Shown: positions 60,703 to 64,000 of the stretch, piece by piece
How the letters are laid out: the number at the start of each line of letters is the position of its first letter
Numbering within the stretch: the first letter of the stretch is position 1
NCBI RefSeq assembly: GCF_029784135.1
Contig: NC_073746.1
Coordinates: forward strand, 288,788,089-288,852,088
Source of the DNA: Toxorhynchites rutilus septentrionalis
Lineage: Eukaryota > Arthropoda > Insecta > Diptera > Culicidae
Length of the DNA: 64,000 nucleotides
Direction: 5' to 3'
Notes under the pieces: generated by a model
Seen by the model: only the letters and a program-made list of their open reading frames with translations
Database searches by the model: none
Told to the model about the DNA's origin: nothing
Made by a program: the position numbers and the translations under genes

Positions 60703-62876
60703 GATCAACATCAAAACTATCACTTTTCGCGAAAATCTGAGAACCACTATATCGGTTTGGCATTGAATGGCTGTAATACTGCTTGTTTATAGGTTGTTCC
60801 CTAAATAAGTGCCGAAAATAATAACTCGGAAACTGTCTATCAGACACCTTTCTGATTTTAGCTGGAATTCCCAGCTACGCAAAGATTTTTGATTGGGACT
60901 AAGCCAATAAAAAAACACATTCGAACGAATGTTCAGTTCGCCAAAAAAAAACTAAATCATTAAAAACAACTAGCCAAATGAAGTCTCAAAGTTTTTCGAT
61001 CATTAAATTCAAACAAGTGGCTGGCTGGATTCTGTTTCGATTTCTCACCAGGTTGAAGAGTGAATTCTGCAGCCGTTTCTGGCAAAAGCTATCAACAACG
61101 AATCGAAATCTAGCAGGCTTCCAGTGACTGCACATTCGCATTCGTGGGCATTGAAATGGAATACACAACACTTTGCCGTAGAACGGAGCCCTCCGAGAGA
61201 ACGTAGAGCAAAACGCTTCTTTGGTGGCAAGATCAATACCGGTATCATTGCTTACCCCACAAGTACACCGACGGACACATGGTTCGATATTCTGCCAGGT
61301 GAAACCACATCCTCGCCAGTTGGAGAACGAAGGTGAGAAAAAACTCCAGATGATACGTGTTCTTATGGACACAAGCAGTAGAAGATATACGTAATACAAA
61401 ACCACACTTTAATCCTGATGCCGTGTGTAGTAGTGCCTTTTGGGAATGCATTTTTCCCTTCTTCTCTCGGGATCGGGCATTGATTTCTACTCCAAAGAAG
61501 ACCACTTTTTATGTACACAAATGAGATAGCTGTGTGGGTATGTGCCAACGCTTTGATCCTAGACAGATACGGATCATTCGCTTTCTTGTCTCGGTTTTCT
61601 CATTTTTGATTCCAGCCAGAGCTTGGGTCAAAAGTTCCTTTTTGCGAGTGCAATCTTCTTGCATGTCTGTCAGAAGAGGAAAAAAAACCAACGATGCTAC
61701 CAGAAAGTATAGAGAAGCGCCCGTTTGAAAGCTCTAAACTATTTCGGACAATTTCATTCGGCGCTTGGGAAATGCTCATCGTCGCCAGACAAACTATGAA
61801 TGGGTATCCCGAGTGAAGCAAACGAGACAAATAACTGCACTCTCCGTTCATCTCGAAATCCAGATTAACAAAACCCACTTTCCATGGTCGGTTGCACAAT
61901 CGCACACTTTGAGGCGATCGTTATTTGCAATTTAATGATAAGCTCTGGGAAATATCTCCAAGCGATTGCAACTGTTCCTATTTGCAGCATCACCCACCCA
62001 TCTCCATTGACGATTTGAAGAGCGGCAAGAGAAACAGGGAAATGGTATCCTTGAGAATTTTCTATTTTCCACATGTTTGGGTGCAGCAGGTAAACGTGAC
62101 ACGGATGTATCGTTTGGGGTCAGATCTTGAATAAGTCATAAAGTGTGTCCGCTTTGAAGGGACGATAGCAGAGATAGCGGACCGAGCGGGATGGAAGGCG
62201 ATACATATGAGAATTTGCTGGTATTTTTTTTTAAATTTTTCGGTGTCTGCTTTAGAATCTAAATTGGATCAGAAAAGGTTATAATCATGAGGAGATCAAA
62301 GAGAATACGAAATGTGATTAGACGACGAACGCCTCGGGAGTGAGTTGAGTTTTAATGAGGGACAAATAACCCTGAATTTATATTGGAACTTACGGCACAA
62401 AGTGAACATCACTGTGTACTCAATTCATATATATTCGAGTAGCACCCATTTGAATGGAACATTGCACACGCATTTGCCTTAGGAAACTGAGTATACTCAA
62501 CGGGACATACTTTTTACATTTATTTAAACAGAGCGTATGCCTTTTAGTATGAACTTTATTTTTAAAAATGTAAGCTGTAGGAAAATCGTTGGTTGTACAC
62601 AAAAACGAATTGTAGGGGATTCATAAGACTTAAAATATACGCTAAGAAAAAAAACCTAAAGAAAATATAAAAAATAAACATTGAATTTTGAATAACTCAA
62701 AAATCGTAATTTTTTATTTAAAACCTGGAAGGCTTAAACTTAAAGTCATACCTGAGATTCTTATCACATTAGCAGAATGGAGAAACGTCAGTAGGAAAAA
62801 TCTTTAAGGTTAACTTTTGGTTCATTTTCAAATATTCAACGTAATCCGGTAACGTAATATGTATATGAAATGCATA
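60703..62876. other. Intergenic DNA, possible unidentified exons
   Basis: The interval 61000-62130 is richer in G and C and has overlapping open frames on both strands (up to 139 codons at 60986-61405, minus). None shows a known domain, and I could not build a consistent spliced gene. It may hold an unrecognised gene part or an old element. Confidence 0.3.
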
Positions 62877-63947
62877 CGAGGCGGACTCGATTATATACAG
62901 TCTCCGATTTTTTTCACTGTATATGATCGAGTCAAAAACAATTTTGTTTATTTGTTTTCTAAACACATATTTTTAGTTTGTTAATTGAAACAGAAGAATT
63001 TAAGTTTTGATTCATCCGCTTGAAGTCTTATAATACCTTCCTCACATAAAAAAATCCGAACTCTTTTAGGAGGTTTTAGTGGATCATATTAGAAAAATCC
63101 ATCTACGCATAAGTTCAAATTTCAACAATGACAGAGTTATTGAACTTTTTCTCTGTTTCGGGCTCAGTTTGCTTGAAACTGGCTCTAATTCGAAAATTAC
63201 GCTGCGTAGGACAATTATGTTGCTTACATTTGAAAGATGAGAAAATTTTATAGAGTATTCAATTGTGAAAATTCCATATTAGTGAGATTGATACTAATTT
63301 AACATTTTAGAAGTGAAAAACTTAAAAGTTAGTGGTTTCAATGTGTTATTCTTAATTTTATCCAAAAAATACATAATAAACTAAAAAGTTTCTATCAACC
63401 AGATTAAAGCTCATGAAACGCTCCACAATTTGCTCTTTGATATCCAACTCCTATCATTTTTCATTTCACTGCAATATCATTTTAACACATTAAGGACCGC
63501 ACGTTTTTGGGCAAAATTGAACGCTTTATTTGTTCGGATTCCATGAAAGAGATCGTTTCCTTCGATGTGGATGAGATCACGGCGAACCATCGGTAGGCCT
63601 TGTTAGATTCTTGGCAAACCAAGGATTTAACATTAAGCGTAGAAAACACGAGTTATTTCGTGATCCATCCGTAACAGATGGAACGCGAAACACGAAAAAA
63701 CTCGTGAGCGGTCCGCAATATGTTAAACAATTCCTGGTGAATCTTCAACTAGAATCTACCAAAATCACGATTTTTACTTCACTGTACTCATAATAACCAA
63801 TTTACTTTCACTTAATCGTTGAAATATTCCATTTTCGCTTGAAATAAGTCATATTTGAAATATTTTTTTTTAACTTTACAAGGAGCATAAAATTGTATAT
63901 ATTCGAATCATATATAATCGAGCCAGTATATAATCGAGTCTGACATG
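62877..63947 (-). mobile_element. Pogo/Tigger-like non-autonomous element, right-edge copy
   Basis: TA-bordered (62875-62876 and 63948-63949). Ends CGAGGCGGACTCGATTATATAC and, inverted, CATGTCAGACTCGATTATATAC. About 1.07 kb including a nested TTAA MITE. Same family as 1711-2370, in opposite orientation. Confidence 0.6.
63482..63726 (+). mobile_element. TTAA-flanked MITE, copy 3
   Basis: A 245-bp unit including TTAA on both sides, CACATTAAGGACCGC and GCGGTCCGCAATATG ends. It lies inside the pogo-like element. The element copy at the left window edge retains the uninterrupted target TTAA at 1948-1951. Confidence 0.82.
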
Positions 63948-64000
63948 TATATAAAATATATCAGAAGTAACTTTGAAGAAATGTTTTCCTAAAATTTCTC

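Overview
The window looks like nuclear DNA of a mosquito, most likely a culicine of the Aedes group. The grounds are an AT-rich background, one animal-type gene with very long introns, and a repeat content that includes Tc1/mariner-superfamily elements of the DD37D and DD37E types first described from mosquitoes, tRNA-derived SINEs, an RNase H-bearing LINE of the I/Loner group, and many TA- and TTAA-flanked MITEs. The species is inferred from this repeat content. No RNA genes, CRISPR arrays or bacterial features were seen.

The only host gene I can support is a membrane dipeptidase (renal dipeptidase, peptidase family M19) on the minus strand. I could join eight coding exons at consistent GT/AG boundaries and phases: 46725-46879, 46504-46660, 29441-29573, 28966-29363, 17102-17186, 6021-6096, 5713-5851 and 5320-5427. 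They total 1,251 nt and encode 416 residues. An untranslated part of the first coding exon reaches 47126. All five zinc ligands expected in the family are present (His53, Asp55, Glu166, His239, His260). The gene spans about 41.6 kb, of which 3 percent is coding. Three introns (11.0, 11.8 and 16.9 kb) hold much of the mobile DNA.

Regions: 1-4250 is repeats (inverted diverged arrays, a pogo-like element with a nested TTAA MITE, a possible solo LTR, a tandem array and a SINE). 4250-5319 is the 3-prime flank of the gene. Intron 5 (6097-17101) has a small MITE, a 1.56-kb foldback element and a mariner relic split by a SINE. Intron 4 (17187-28965) has a DD37E element, an intact DD37D mariner, a decayed Tc1-like transposase, a hAT element with a clear 8-bp duplication, and a repeat element with promoter-like DNA. 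Intron 2 (29574-46503) has a DD41D element with a DD37E element nested in it, a 7.6-kb two-part LINE insertion bounded by one 14-bp duplication, a tandem array, a second TTAA MITE and a perfect 81-bp-arm palindrome. Upstream of the gene (47127-64000) are direct repeats, a second DD41D element, a 110-bp tandem array inside a dispersed repeat, a LINE endonuclease fragment, a broken Ty3/gypsy element carrying a Harbinger-like MITE, another SINE and a second pogo-like element with its own TTAA MITE.

I did not find a new biological system. The most unusual items are the two-part LINE insertion, which looks like one insertion event joining two unrelated retrotransposon clades; the perfect palindrome; a structurally intact DD37D mariner; and two insertions of one TTAA MITE family into the same host repeat, where one copy supplies the empty site for the other.
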